A program made the translations under genes and the position numbers. A stretch of 11,778 nt of DNA from assembly GCA_036557885.1 (NCBI GenBank), contig DATBGS010000100.1, positions 1 through 11,778 on the forward strand, written 5' to 3'. The DNA comes from DATBGS01 sp036557885 (GTDB lineage: Bacteria; Chloroflexota; Ktedonobacteria; Ktedonobacterales; DATBGS01). The notes under the pieces are model-generated. The model saw only the letters and a program-made list of their open reading frames with translations. It was not told the DNA's origin and ran no database searches. Below are positions 1-7,119 of the stretch, in pieces. How positions within the stretch are numbered: the stretch's first letter is position 1; each line of letters begins with the position of its first letter.

Positions 1-120
1 GCAGTACAGCGGGCGACAGCCTATTGGAACGCCCACAAGCCTCCCTATGTGTGGGGTCGCCGTCGGCGCCATCGGCTCCGCCGCAAGCCTGGGATTGCCG
101 TGCTGCCCAAAGTGGCTTAA
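1..120 (+). pseudogene. IS630-like transposase, C-terminal end (cut by window edge)
   Basis: Frame 1 is open from the first base to TAA at 118-120 and gives 39 residues. They include AYWNAHKPPYVWGRRRRHR and finish ...GIAVLPKVA. A Trp/Asn/His stretch followed by an Arg-rich tail and a short hydrophobic end is what I recall for the C-terminus of IS630-type DDE transposases. None of the catalytic acidic residues is in view because the gene begins outside the window, so it may be intact or a remnant. I did not find a clear terminal inverted repeat directly after the stop. The family call rests on this short tail, so confidence is moderate. Confidence 0.55.
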
Positions 121-836
121 ACTTGCCGGATGGACCACTAAAGTGCCTCGGCAAAAAGCTTCTTGAGAATGGGCGATGGATATGACCAAGAGCGGCGGGT
201 TTCTTTAGTCACCAAGTGGGTGGGTTCGTCCAGGCACCGGAGAACAGTTTCAAATACACGTTGGGCCACAGGATACCGTTGGCCGTCTTCTCGTCTTTCA
301 CCTTGCCGCTGCGAGTATATCCCTTTTCATGCGCTGTGGTGCGCCTCCGGCGCATGATGTTTCAATAGTGGCACTGGCCCAATTTTCTCATCGTTTTCCT
401 TGCCCCTTTTGCGCGGGAAGACGGGAGGCGACGTTTCTCGCTTTTGCCTCCCCCCTGTGCGAAGGGAGGCGGCATGTTCTGCTGGAGCGTTGCTCCTGAT
501 GGCGCTCAAGCTGTCGGAACGGCGAAGCGACGATCTGCTCGCCAGGTCAAGTTCACCACAATGCGCACCACACACACCTGGGGCGTCTTTACGCTGTAGC
601 ACACAGGAAGGAACCTTGAGAGCGCTTTGCTCCCGTGGGGCTCATCGCCCTTGCACCTCCCGTTCTGGGAAGACTGGCGAGGCAGCGACGGGGCGCGGAA
701 GCATGATGTAACCTTTCGCGTATCTTTTTCTAAAGTACATCAAACCACCAGCGTTCCAGCGATGGCCGGACTCGAGAGGCAACATTATCTTAAGGAGGGA
801 TTTCCCAAAGCATACTGACCAACGAAAGGAGAAACT
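121..836. other. Gene-poor intergenic stretch
   Basis: No convincing gene is visible in these 716 bases. The open frames here overlap on both strands, have low-complexity Arg/Ser/Pro-rich translations and lack good ribosome binding sites. Small inverted repeats occur: TGCGCC-TCC-GGCGCA at 340-354, and GCCTCCC/GGGAGGC at 446-452 and 464-470. Neither is followed by a T-run on either strand, so I do not call them terminators. The promoter of the gene at 837 should lie near the right end, but I see no clear -35/-10 pair. Confidence 0.5.
825..831 (+). promoter_or_regulatory. Ribosome binding site of the 837 gene
   Basis: AAAGGAG lies 5 bases upstream of ATG 837 and fixes this start over the overlapping upstream frames. 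Confidence 0.75.
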
Positions 837-1382
837 ATGATGACCAGTAACGCGGCATGGTCGCTCAAAACGAACCTGCGTAAACTATGGGCCGACCACG
901 TCATCTGGACACGGGAGTATCTAGTGGCGGCGATTGCCGCCACGCAGGATGCCCAGGCGGCGGCTACTCGTTTGCTGAAGAATCAGGAACATCTCGGCAA
1001 CGCCATCGTGCCTTACTATGGGCAGGAGGCCGGGAATGGATTGACCGCCCTGTTGAAGCAACATATTCTGATTGCGGTGGATCTGGTCGCTGCGGCCAAG
1101 GCGGGGCAGCAAGAACAGTTCCAAGCGCACGACCAACGCTGGACCCAAAATGCCCAGGACATCGCTACCTTCTTAGCCGGAGCGAATCCCCACTGGCCTG
1201 CCCAGGACGTCGCCGACCTGCTCAACTTGCACCTGACCCTCACGAAAAAGGAGGCGGTGGCCCGCTTAACGGAACACTGGGAGGAGGATATCGCCGCCTT
1301 TGACGACATCTTCACCGAGATTCTGACCGTGTCGGACACCCTGGCCGAGGGTATCATCACCCAATTCCCCGAGAAGTTTTAA
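837..1382 (+). CDS. Conserved helical protein of unknown function
   Basis: The 181-residue product is predicted to be soluble and almost wholly alpha-helical, with no signal peptide or membrane segment. It resembles a family known for the motif LWxxHVxWTR near the N-terminus (here LWADHVIWTREY, about residues 18-29), a central NAIVPYYG, a FLAGANPHWP segment near residue 133 and a C-terminal GIITQFPEKF. From memory, members of this family are often labelled glycosyltransferase or acetylglutamate kinase in databases. I see no nucleotide-sugar or kinase motif here, so I give no function. The start is well supported: AAAGGAG at 825-831 sits 5 bases before ATG 837. A second ATG follows at once. 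The stop is 77 bases before the thioredoxin-like gene, so co-transcription is possible. Confidence 0.8.
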   Translation: MMTSNAAWSLKTNLRKLWADHVIWTREYLVAAIAATQDAQAAATRLLKNQEHLGNAIVPYYGQEAGNGLTALLKQHILIAVDLVAAAKAGQQEQFQAHDQRWTQNAQDIATFLAGANPHWPAQDVADLLNLHLTLTKKEAVARLTEHWEEDIAAFDDIFTEILTVSDTLAEGIITQFPEKF

Positions 1383-1459
1383 GGGGAAGGCCCGTCAGGG
1401 GTGATAGCGCTAAGCGTGTGAAACGCTGAACGCACGTCGAAGTCGAGGGGGTGCTGCAC

Positions 1460-1984
1460 ATGCTCGCCATAGGGCAACGCGCGCCAGACTTTCAGAACTT
1501 GCCTGGGGTCGACGGAGGGCGCTACTCGCTCTCTTCCTTCGCTGACCAGCCGGTCCTGGTCCTCATCTTCTCTTGCAACGGCTGCCCCACTGTCAAGGCT
1601 GAGGAGGCGCGGATGATTGCCCTTCAGGAAACCTATGCGCCTCACGGGGTGCAGCTGGTTGCACTCAACTCCAATAATGCCTATTTGTCCCCGGCGGATA
1701 CCTTCGCGGAGATGGTGACCAGAGCGCAGGAGAAGCAGTTCAACTTTCCCTACCTCAAGGACGAAGACGGGAGTGTGGCCGAGGCTTTTGGCGCAATCAG
1801 TACCCCGCATATTTTTGTGTTGGACCGCACGCGCATCCTGCGCTACAAAGGGAGGATCGACGATGCGCGCGACCCGGCGCAGGCCACCTCGAGTGACCTG
1901 GAGCAGGCGCTCTCGGATCTCCTCGCCCACCGGACCGTGCGGGTGCCTGAGACCAAGCCCTTTGGATGTGCAATCGTTCGCTAA
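1460..1984 (+). CDS. Thioredoxin-fold (redoxin/AhpC-TSA-like) protein
   Basis: The product is 174 residues when read from ATG 1460. It begins with the usual redoxin lead-in (IGQRAPDF, residues 4-11), then a beta strand VLVLIFSCNGCP with an active-site-like CNGC at residues 39-42. ALNSNNAY follows, and then ISTPHIFVLD, where the Thr-Pro is the expected cis-proline loop. A third cysteine lies near the end in KPFGCAIVR, matching the GCSIKW-like tail of a bacterial thioredoxin-family group. The likely role is cytosolic thiol-disulfide exchange or peroxide handling; the partner is unknown. An in-frame GTG at 1451 would add three residues, but GAGGGG at 1445-1450 touches it, while the same site is 9 bases before ATG 1460, so I prefer the ATG. 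No signal peptide is seen. Confidence 0.85.
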   Translation: MLAIGQRAPDFQNLPGVDGGRYSLSSFADQPVLVLIFSCNGCPTVKAEEARMIALQETYAPHGVQLVALNSNNAYLSPADTFAEMVTRAQEKQFNFPYLKDEDGSVAEAFGAISTPHIFVLDRTRILRYKGRIDDARDPAQATSSDLEQALSDLLAHRTVRVPETKPFGCAIVR

Positions 1985-2195
1985 ACAGGCCTGGCGTGCG
2001 TTGACCGACACCGACCCCAGGGATTATTTCCAGTCTCAATCCCTGGCTACTTCTCCTGGCAACGCCCGCCACCTGTGAGGAGGAAGAGCAGGTCGAGATC
2101 CTATTACAACCGATTGGTACCCCTAGAGAGGGACGCTGGGAAAAAGAACGCATGACGCGGGGGCAAGAGAGGCTGACCCCCGTACTGACCAGCAG

Positions 2196-2218
2196 CAGCC
2201 TGCTCTTCGAGCAGGCTG
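2196..2218 (+). terminator. Perfect 10-bp hairpin, possible terminator
   Basis: CAGCCTGCTC and GAGCAGGCTG pair perfectly around TTC. The following bases, GGTCGTTTGTGT, are only mildly T-rich, so a factor-independent terminator for the upstream thioredoxin-like gene is possible but not textbook. Confidence 0.45.
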
Positions 2219-2236
2219 GGTCGTTTGTGTGGAGTG

Positions 2237-2294
2237 CATGCAGGCGTTCATGGGGGTGGGTCAGCCACGCCAGGCCGCCAAGCACGCCTGCATG
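2237..2294. repeat. 11-bp inverted repeat upstream of the Rieske gene
   Basis: CATGCAGGCGT at 2237-2247 is the exact reverse complement of ACGCCTGCATG at 2284-2294. GTTCATG at 2246-2252 also matches CATGAAC at 2291-2297, so two overlapping pairings are possible. The repeat ends 30 bases before the Rieske ribosome binding site, so it could shape the leader RNA or bind a regulator. Confidence 0.5.
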
Positions 2295-2324
2295 AACACC
2301 CTGCGTGAACAGCGCATCGCACGT

Positions 2325-2330
2325 AGGAGG
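2325..2330 (+). promoter_or_regulatory. Ribosome binding site deciding a GTG start
   Basis: AGGAGG is 5 bases before GTG 2336. An ATG at 2334 overlaps this GTG in another frame and would give only a short product ending at 2390. The Rieske reading frame shows that GTG is the true start. Confidence 0.7.
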
Positions 2331-2335
2331 GACAT

Positions 2336-2644
2336 GTGGACAAATTTGTGCCCATCGGGCAGGCATCCGACATTGGCGAGGGCAAGCTGAAACAGGTGCA
2401 GATCGCGGGTGCCAAGGTCGCCATCGCGCACGTCGCTGGTAGCTTCTACGCATTGGGCGACACCTGCACCCACCTGGGCTGTTCGCTCTCAGCGGGCAAG
2501 CTTGAAGGGACGGCAGTGACCTGCCCGTGCCATGGCAGCCGGTTTGACGTGACCAGCGGTGCGGTGCTCCGGGGGCCCGCGAGGAAGCCGGAGCCCAGCC
2601 ACAGGGTCGAAGTCCGCGACGGCGCGCTCTGGCTGGAAGTCTGA
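2336..2644 (+). CDS. Small soluble Rieske [2Fe-2S] ferredoxin
   Basis: The 102-residue protein is a stand-alone Rieske domain that carries electrons through a [2Fe-2S] cluster. The ligands are plain: C44-x-H46 in CTHLGC and C63-x-x-H66 in CPCHGS, 16 residues apart. The extra cysteines C49 and C65 sit where Rieske proteins of bc1/b6f complexes form a disulfide. In contrast to those proteins there is no N-terminal membrane helix, and the length fits ferredoxins of dioxygenase or nitrite-reductase (NirD-like) type. No oxygenase or reductase partner is in view, so the electron donor and acceptor are unknown. The start is GTG with a strong ribosome binding site. Its neighbour upstream is a thioredoxin-like protein, hinting at a shared redox role. 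Confidence 0.9.
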   Translation: MDKFVPIGQASDIGEGKLKQVQIAGAKVAIAHVAGSFYALGDTCTHLGCSLSAGKLEGTAVTCPCHGSRFDVTSGAVLRGPARKPEPSHRVEVRDGALWLEV

Positions 2645-3360
2645 TGTCTGAGACGTTCGTCACCCCTCTCCAGTGGCCGCCGCCGCCAGATCTGTGTGCC
2701 GTTCCTCCTGTTGGGCGGCCGAGAAGCGCGGGGCGGTGACAGGGGGCATGGCGACGATTTGCCACGCCTGTAGCAGCAGCGGCAGGGTATAAGTATCGGC
2801 ATCTGGCTCCTGAACGGGTCGCACCATGGGGAGACCATTCCAAAACGGGGGCACAGCGCATGGCTGTTTTTAAGAAGGTGCCGGACGCTCCTCCAGGAAG
2901 GCGAACACCACACAGTTGATGGATGTGGGAAGGAGAGGTCATCGAGCTACCTGCGCTGGAGTGGCTGGGAGCTGCTCCTTTTTCTTGCTGCTGCTGGTAG
3001 GCCAGAGCAGGAGCCAGCTTACAATCAAGCAGTATGCCTCCGTTTTAGAATGCTCCCCAGGTACGGGGTTACTCATGGGATACTTCGGAATGCTGTTCTT
3101 GTGACAGCAAAGGGCGATGGGAGAGGGGTAGAACCTCGCCTTCTCATGCGGCAAGCGAGACGCGCTTGTAATCGGCCGAGAGGAGCCACCCACAGAGCAT
3201 CGTAGTCTGTTCGTCATCAAACTTGTGAGAGATGATCTGCTCGCCTGAAACAAGGGAGTCTCAGGCTAAAGTAGCTGCACCAGAAGAGGAGATCATCAGT
3301 CAGAGCCATCATAGTACCCACGAAAGCCAGCTAATGACTGGACTGGGGGAAGGGTGGCAG
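2645..3360. other. Gene-poor stretch downstream of two converging genes
   Basis: These 716 bases lie between the ends of the Rieske gene (+) and the NB-ARC/TPR gene (-). Short open frames exist on both strands (for example 2660-2854 minus and 2916-3104 plus), but none has a ribosome binding site or a recognisable protein. The right part has nested inverted repeats (3231-3297). The stretch may hold decayed gene or transposon remains that I cannot identify. Confidence 0.45.
3231..3297. repeat. Nested inverted repeats after the NB-ARC/TPR gene
   Basis: The outer arms are GATGATCTGCTC (3231-3242) and GAGGAGATCATC (3286-3297), which match at 11 of 12 positions. Inside them GCCTGA (3243-3248) and TCAGGC (3261-3266) pair perfectly. 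On the minus strand this lies 64 bases past the stop of the large ATPase gene, so it could fold in its 3' untranslated RNA. No T-run is present. Confidence 0.45.
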
Positions 3361-5943
3361 TTACACGTCCTTTCCTTGCTCCTGGGTCAGCTTTGCAACT
3401 GCTTGAAGCGTGGTGAGGGCATCGTGGTGCTCGGTGGCCTCGTGCTGCGCTCGGAGGTGTTCAACGCGACGAGAGAGTGGTTCGGCCTGGTCGTGTTTCC
3501 CTTGCTCCAGGTAGAGCGCGGCCAGGCTGTTGAGGGTAAGCATGAGGGTGGGGTGGATGGGCTCCAACTGGCGTTCACGAATCTGAAGCGCACGCCTGAA
3601 CAGGACTTCGGCACGCGCAAAGTTCCCCTGCGTCTGCGCCATCTTCGCTAGATTCTGGAGGGGATAAGCGACCAAGGCATGGTCTGCTCCCAACACCTGC
3701 TTCCAGAGGTGCAGCGCCTTAAGGGAGAACGACTGCGCATGCTCGTAGCGTTCCTGCTCTCGGTAGATCTCGCCCAGATTGTTCAGCGCATAGGCCACAT
3801 CTGGGTGCGTGAGTCCCACCGTCTGTTCCCAGATGGAGAGCGCCCGCTGATAGAGTTGTTCGGCTTGCTCGTAGTGCTGGGTCGCTTGCAAGACGGTGGC
3901 TAAATTGCTCAGAGTCATGGCAACTTCGGGATGCTTGGACCCCAACACGCGCTCTCGAAGTTGCAAGGCCCGCTCGTACAGGCGCTCGGCTGGCTCATAC
4001 TTCCACTGATTTCTCCGCAGCACCGCCAGGCCATTGAGCGCCCGCGCCATTTCCAGCGGCTCGGCTTCCTCCAGGGGTTCCCAGATCTGTAATGCGCGCT
4101 GGTACAAGAGTTCAGCTTGTTCGCTCTTCCCGCGATCGGCGTAGAGGGCCGCCAGCCCAGTCAGCAGGCGTGCCACCTCGAGATGGTGCGGTCCCAAGAC
4201 CCGCTCACCGAGGCTGAGCGCGTGCTGAAACAGCGCTTCTGCTTGCTCGTAGTCCCCCTGGTGACGGAAGAGGGTGCCCAGACGAGCGAGAGAGGTGGCG
4301 AGCTGGGGATGGTCTGCTCCCAGGGCCGGCTCCTGCTTGTCCAGTGCCCGTCGAAACAGGGCTTCGGCTTGCTTGTACCGGGCGCGCTGGAACAAATAGT
4401 CTCCGGCTTTCTGGCACAACTCGATGTCCTCTTGGCTGTACCCTGCATCGGCGCTGGCCGTGGTACAGGCCAGGACATGCGGCAGCAGACGCTCGCATTG
4501 CGACCAGGTGGTGAGCTCCACCTCTGGGAAAACCGCATGCAGCATGCGTCCTACTCGTTGGCTCCAGAACGCTCGTTCAGCGGACTCCATCTGATCCTGA
4601 AGCACCGCTTGCACCAGCCGGTGAAACGAGAACGTCTGCGTTTGGGGATGCCGGGTCAGCAACGAAGCGCTGCGCAACGCCGCCAGCACCAGGTCAAACT
4701 GATAGGGATCAGCCACCACTGGACCCAGGACCGGTCCAAGGTGGGCGGCTCCAACCACGAACATCTCTTCAGGGATCGCCTCAGGATGCAGGAAGGCACA
4801 GGTCTTGAGGAGAGCACCTGCGGCTGAATGCGTGCGTTCGACCTGTCTCAGGGAGAGCAGCAGGGTGGTGGTCACTGAGGCCGCATGTGCTCCCCCATGC
4901 GTTCCCCGGCGCGCGAAAACGTGCTTACGCTGATGCAGGCAGCGCTGGAGGTAGTTGGCTATGCTGCACCCTGTTTCCTCAATATACGCCCCGGCCTGGT
5001 CCAGGGCTAAAGGCAAGCCCTCCAGAAGTTGTACTACCTCGGCTGCGGCGGAACGCTCGGAGCGTGTGAAGGTCATCTCTGGGGAAGACGCCTGATCGGC
5101 GGCAGGAGCGGGCCGGCGCGTGCGGCGCAACAAGAAAGTAACGCCCTCCTCGCTGCTCATCGGTGGAAGCTCAATCGGCTCTGCCAGGGGACCGCAGGTC
5201 GGGTGGCGGGTCGTCACCAAGAGCGCCCCCTGGTGAAGGGGTGGCAAGAGAGCTTGCAGCAGGTCACCATTTTCGAGGTTATCTCCAATTAGCAGCCACC
5301 CTGAGTTCTTTGCCAGCCAGCGCTGCACGGCCAAGACCATCTGGGTGCGCTCTCGTGCCAGACGCTCGGGAAGCTCCAACAGGTCTGCTATCTGTTGGAT
5401 ACTCGTCATCAAGCTTTCGTCGTTTTCTGCATCGAGCCAGAAAACGGCCTGATAGTCCCTGGCGTAGCGGTAGGCATATTCAATGGCCACCTGGGTTTTG
5501 CCCATGCCTCCCAGGTTCCAGAGCGCACATGCCTGAGGCAGGGTCGGCGTCTGGTCAGGGTGGAGACGGGTATGCAACAGTTTCAGCACGTCCTCGCGCC
5601 CAGTAAAGAATCGATTGCGGGGAGTAGGGACGTTCCACCATCTTCTCCCCTCGAATGAGCGAGCAGCAGTTGCAACACTTCTCTGGTCAGAAGACCCCTC
5701 TGCGGCTGGGCTGGCACACTCCGTGGTAGCGGGAAGCAACCCAAGTTCTTCGGCACTCTTGCCAAAGAGCGTGCAGAGTTTCACCCGAAAATAAGCGCTG
5801 GGCTGATGGCTGCCCTTTTCCCAGCGCTGGATGGTGAGCGTGGTGGCGCCGAGGTGCTCAGCCAGATCATGTTGCCGCCAATTCCGCTGAATCCGCTCCT
5901 GCCGCAAGCGGTGATTCGCTCGAAACGTCCTTGATGGATGCAT
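3361..5943 (-). CDS. HTH / NB-ARC ATPase / 8x TPR protein (STAND family)
   Basis: The 860-residue product combines three parts. Residues about 10-60 form an XRE-like helix-turn-helix (DLAEHLGATTLTIQRWEKG). A P-loop ATPase of NB-ARC type follows: TGRED before it, Walker A LGGMGKT at 144-150, a Walker B-like LLIGDN at 217-222, LLVTTR near 241-246 and GLPLALDQAG at 309-318. Residues 523-858 are eight consecutive 42-residue tetratricopeptide repeats of kinesin-light-chain type. STAND proteins of this build usually sense a ligand on the repeats and switch by nucleotide-driven oligomerisation; here the output is probably DNA binding. The start is ATG 5943, which has AAAGGGAG 6 bases upstream on the minus strand. 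A GTG at 5976 would add 11 residues but has a poorer site. It is divergent from the G1 peptidase gene. Confidence 0.9.
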   Translation of the reverse strand: MHPSRTFRANHRLRQERIQRNWRQHDLAEHLGATTLTIQRWEKGSHQPSAYFRVKLCTLFGKSAEELGLLPATTECASPAAEGSSDQRSVATAARSFEGRRWWNVPTPRNRFFTGREDVLKLLHTRLHPDQTPTLPQACALWNLGGMGKTQVAIEYAYRYARDYQAVFWLDAENDESLMTSIQQIADLLELPERLARERTQMVLAVQRWLAKNSGWLLIGDNLENGDLLQALLPPLHQGALLVTTRHPTCGPLAEPIELPPMSSEEGVTFLLRRTRRPAPAADQASSPEMTFTRSERSAAAEVVQLLEGLPLALDQAGAYIEETGCSIANYLQRCLHQRKHVFARRGTHGGAHAASVTTTLLLSLRQVERTHSAAGALLKTCAFLHPEAIPEEMFVVGAAHLGPVLGPVVADPYQFDLVLAALRSASLLTRHPQTQTFSFHRLVQAVLQDQMESAERAFWSQRVGRMLHAVFPEVELTTWSQCERLLPHVLACTTASADAGYSQEDIELCQKAGDYLFQRARYKQAEALFRRALDKQEPALGADHPQLATSLARLGTLFRHQGDYEQAEALFQHALSLGERVLGPHHLEVARLLTGLAALYADRGKSEQAELLYQRALQIWEPLEEAEPLEMARALNGLAVLRRNQWKYEPAERLYERALQLRERVLGSKHPEVAMTLSNLATVLQATQHYEQAEQLYQRALSIWEQTVGLTHPDVAYALNNLGEIYREQERYEHAQSFSLKALHLWKQVLGADHALVAYPLQNLAKMAQTQGNFARAEVLFRRALQIRERQLEPIHPTLMLTLNSLAALYLEQGKHDQAEPLSRRVEHLRAQHEATEHHDALTTLQAVAKLTQEQGKDV
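3370..4377 (-). repeat. Eight tandem 126-bp units encoding TPRs
   Basis: Eight 42-codon units run without gaps from a unit starting YKQAEALFRRAL to the last one, which ends two codons before the stop. Each has the pattern AExLyxRAL...LG..HP.vA..L.NLA.ly..qg. The units differ at many positions, so this is an old array rather than a recent expansion. The sixth to eighth units are the most divergent. Confidence 0.85.
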
Positions 5944-6171
5944 CCGATGCTCCCTTTCATCTTCCAGAAAGCCCACAACTCTCTTTGCTTCTTTCCATTG
6001 GTATTAACGTGCGAGATGCTACTTTGCTGCAAAGATGATAGCTCGATGATAAGCAATGATCTTTTTTGCTGAGCAACTGGTGAGTATGCTTGAGAACGGG
6101 AACGAGCTTCCCCTCCTTGGTTTAATGGAGCCAGGAGAAAAGGTACTTCGCCATATGAGGGAAGGAAATTA
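5944..6171. promoter_or_regulatory. Divergent promoter region with palindromes and phased repeats
   Basis: This region must hold the promoters of both the HTH/NB-ARC/TPR gene (-) and the peptidase gene (+). It carries a near-symmetric CTTTGCTGCAAAG at 6022-6034. GATGAT is at 6034-6039 and 6045-6050, and the related AATGAT is at 6055-6060, a spacing of 11 and 10 bases (one helical turn each). GGGAA-cgagc-TTCCC is at 6098-6112. These are reasonable operator candidates. I see no strong -35/-10 pair for either gene. Confidence 0.4.
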
Positions 6172-7023
6172 ATGAGCAAATTGGTGCGTATGTTTCTCTC
6201 GATCTTCGTGCTCGCTTTGGGGTTGTGCTCTAGCATGCTGCCCGCTGTTGCGCAGCAAGCAGGGCAGGCGTTTTCTCAGCGAATAGGCGGCAACTCAGCA
6301 TCAAGCGCAGGCACGTCCACGCTCTCTCCTTTTACGACGCAGCAGTCGAGTGGAAATTGGTCGGGGTGGGAAGTGGGTAGCGGCGCAGGGAACGGATTTG
6401 AAGCCGTGATAGGGGAATGGAATGCGGAATGCGTCAGTGGACCCAATGACTCACACCATCAGTTTGGCAGTTGGGTTGGTCTGGGAGGAGATTTCAACCA
6501 ATCCTTAGAACAGACAGGCATCATCTTACGAACGGATGGGACCTATCGGATGTTCTGGGAATATGTCTATCCTGATAACACCGGGCCCGCTCCTACGATT
6601 GATACAACGGATGTGGTCAAGTGTGGTCAGCATATCAAGGCCTGGGTCCATCTGGGTTCCGCCTATTGTCCCAATGGCGGATGGGACACCTACATCCAAG
6701 ATACAACTACCGGCAAATTCTTGAATCATGCCTGTGATGCCAGTAAACCGCTCGGATATGAGTCAGCGGAGTGGATCGACGAGCGCCCACTGGTCGGGTG
6801 TGGACTCACTCAACTAGCTGATTTCAACTACACCAGTTGGTCTGACGTTCAGGCTCAGGCGAAAGCTTCAGGGGCCGTCTTTCACGGCCCGAACAGTTTC
6901 GCAAACACCAGATTGGCGATGCAGGATTATCAGGGTGGACCCTATCTGGCGTTCCCTGATGCGACAGTCAGCAGTAATAACACCTTTACCGACCGGTGGT
7001 ATGGCGCTGGGACGTATTGCTGA
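6172..7023 (+). CDS. Secreted G1-family (eqolisin-like) glutamic peptidase
   Basis: The 283-residue protein starts with a clear signal peptide: a Lys/Arg start, a hydrophobic core in residues 6-20 and AVA followed by QQ, giving likely cleavage after residue 27. The mature part is a G1-peptidase beta-sandwich. NWSGWEV (62-68) is the family's opening motif. SWVGLGGDF and LEQTG give the candidate catalytic Gln114, and SAEWIDERP gives the candidate catalytic Glu200. The 86-residue gap resembles the 83 between Q53 and E136 of scytalidoglutamic peptidase. Such enzymes cleave proteins outside the cell, usually at acid pH. Eight cysteines lie after the signal peptide, so disulfides are likely. The start is supported by AGGGAAGG 6 bases before ATG 6172. 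The gene is divergent from the STAND gene. Confidence 0.85.
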   Translation: MSKLVRMFLSIFVLALGLCSSMLPAVAQQAGQAFSQRIGGNSASSAGTSTLSPFTTQQSSGNWSGWEVGSGAGNGFEAVIGEWNAECVSGPNDSHHQFGSWVGLGGDFNQSLEQTGIILRTDGTYRMFWEYVYPDNTGPAPTIDTTDVVKCGQHIKAWVHLGSAYCPNGGWDTYIQDTTTGKFLNHACDASKPLGYESAEWIDERPLVGCGLTQLADFNYTSWSDVQAQAKASGAVFHGPNSFANTRLAMQDYQGGPYLAFPDATVSSNNTFTDRWYGAGTYC

Positions 7024-7119
7024 CGTGGCCCCGGGAAGATAAGAGCTGGGCAACTGGCGAGCCTGGCTGAGAGAGGCTTTTCCTGTAAGAGAATCCGCAA
7101 GCGGGAAACACACTGACAA

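Larger units (their letters stand above)
1985..2335. other. Intergenic region with two strong inverted repeats
   Basis: These 351 bases separate the thioredoxin-like gene from the Rieske gene. The first third has no recognisable element. The rest contains a perfect 10-bp hairpin (2196-2218) and an 11-bp inverted repeat (2237-2247 with 2284-2294), both listed separately. A 50-codon frame from ATG 2238 runs through the repeat into the Rieske gene, but nothing marks it as real. Confidence 0.5.

Noticed and set aside
446..470. GCCTCCC/GGGAGGC hairpin as a terminator
   Set aside because: There is no T-run after the stem on either strand, and no gene ends nearby.
400..711. 103-residue plus-strand frame with an overlapping minus-strand frame
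   Set aside because: The translations are biased to Ser, Arg and Cys, match nothing I recognise, and no good ribosome binding site is present.
2238..2390. 50-codon leader frame from ATG 2238 overlapping the Rieske start
   Set aside because: It has no ribosome binding site and no recognisable sequence. It only exists because the inverted repeat has no stops in this frame.
2660..2854. 64-residue minus-strand frame with a more protein-like composition
   Set aside because: It begins at GTG without a ribosome binding site and I cannot match it to any family. It may be a decayed fragment, but the support is too weak.
1797..2942. 381-residue minus-strand open frame
   Set aside because: It runs antisense through the Rieske gene and the end of the thioredoxin-like gene, both clearly real. 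Its own translation is rich in Arg, Pro, Ser and Cys, typical of a shadow frame in GC-rich DNA.
4117..4827. 236-residue plus-strand frame inside the STAND gene
   Set aside because: It is the antisense shadow of the TPR array; the apparent regularity comes from the repeats on the other strand.
5944..5976. GTG 5976 as the start of the STAND gene
   Set aside because: ATG 5943 has a much better ribosome binding site (AAAGGGAG, 6 bases), and the extra 11 residues lie before the HTH domain.
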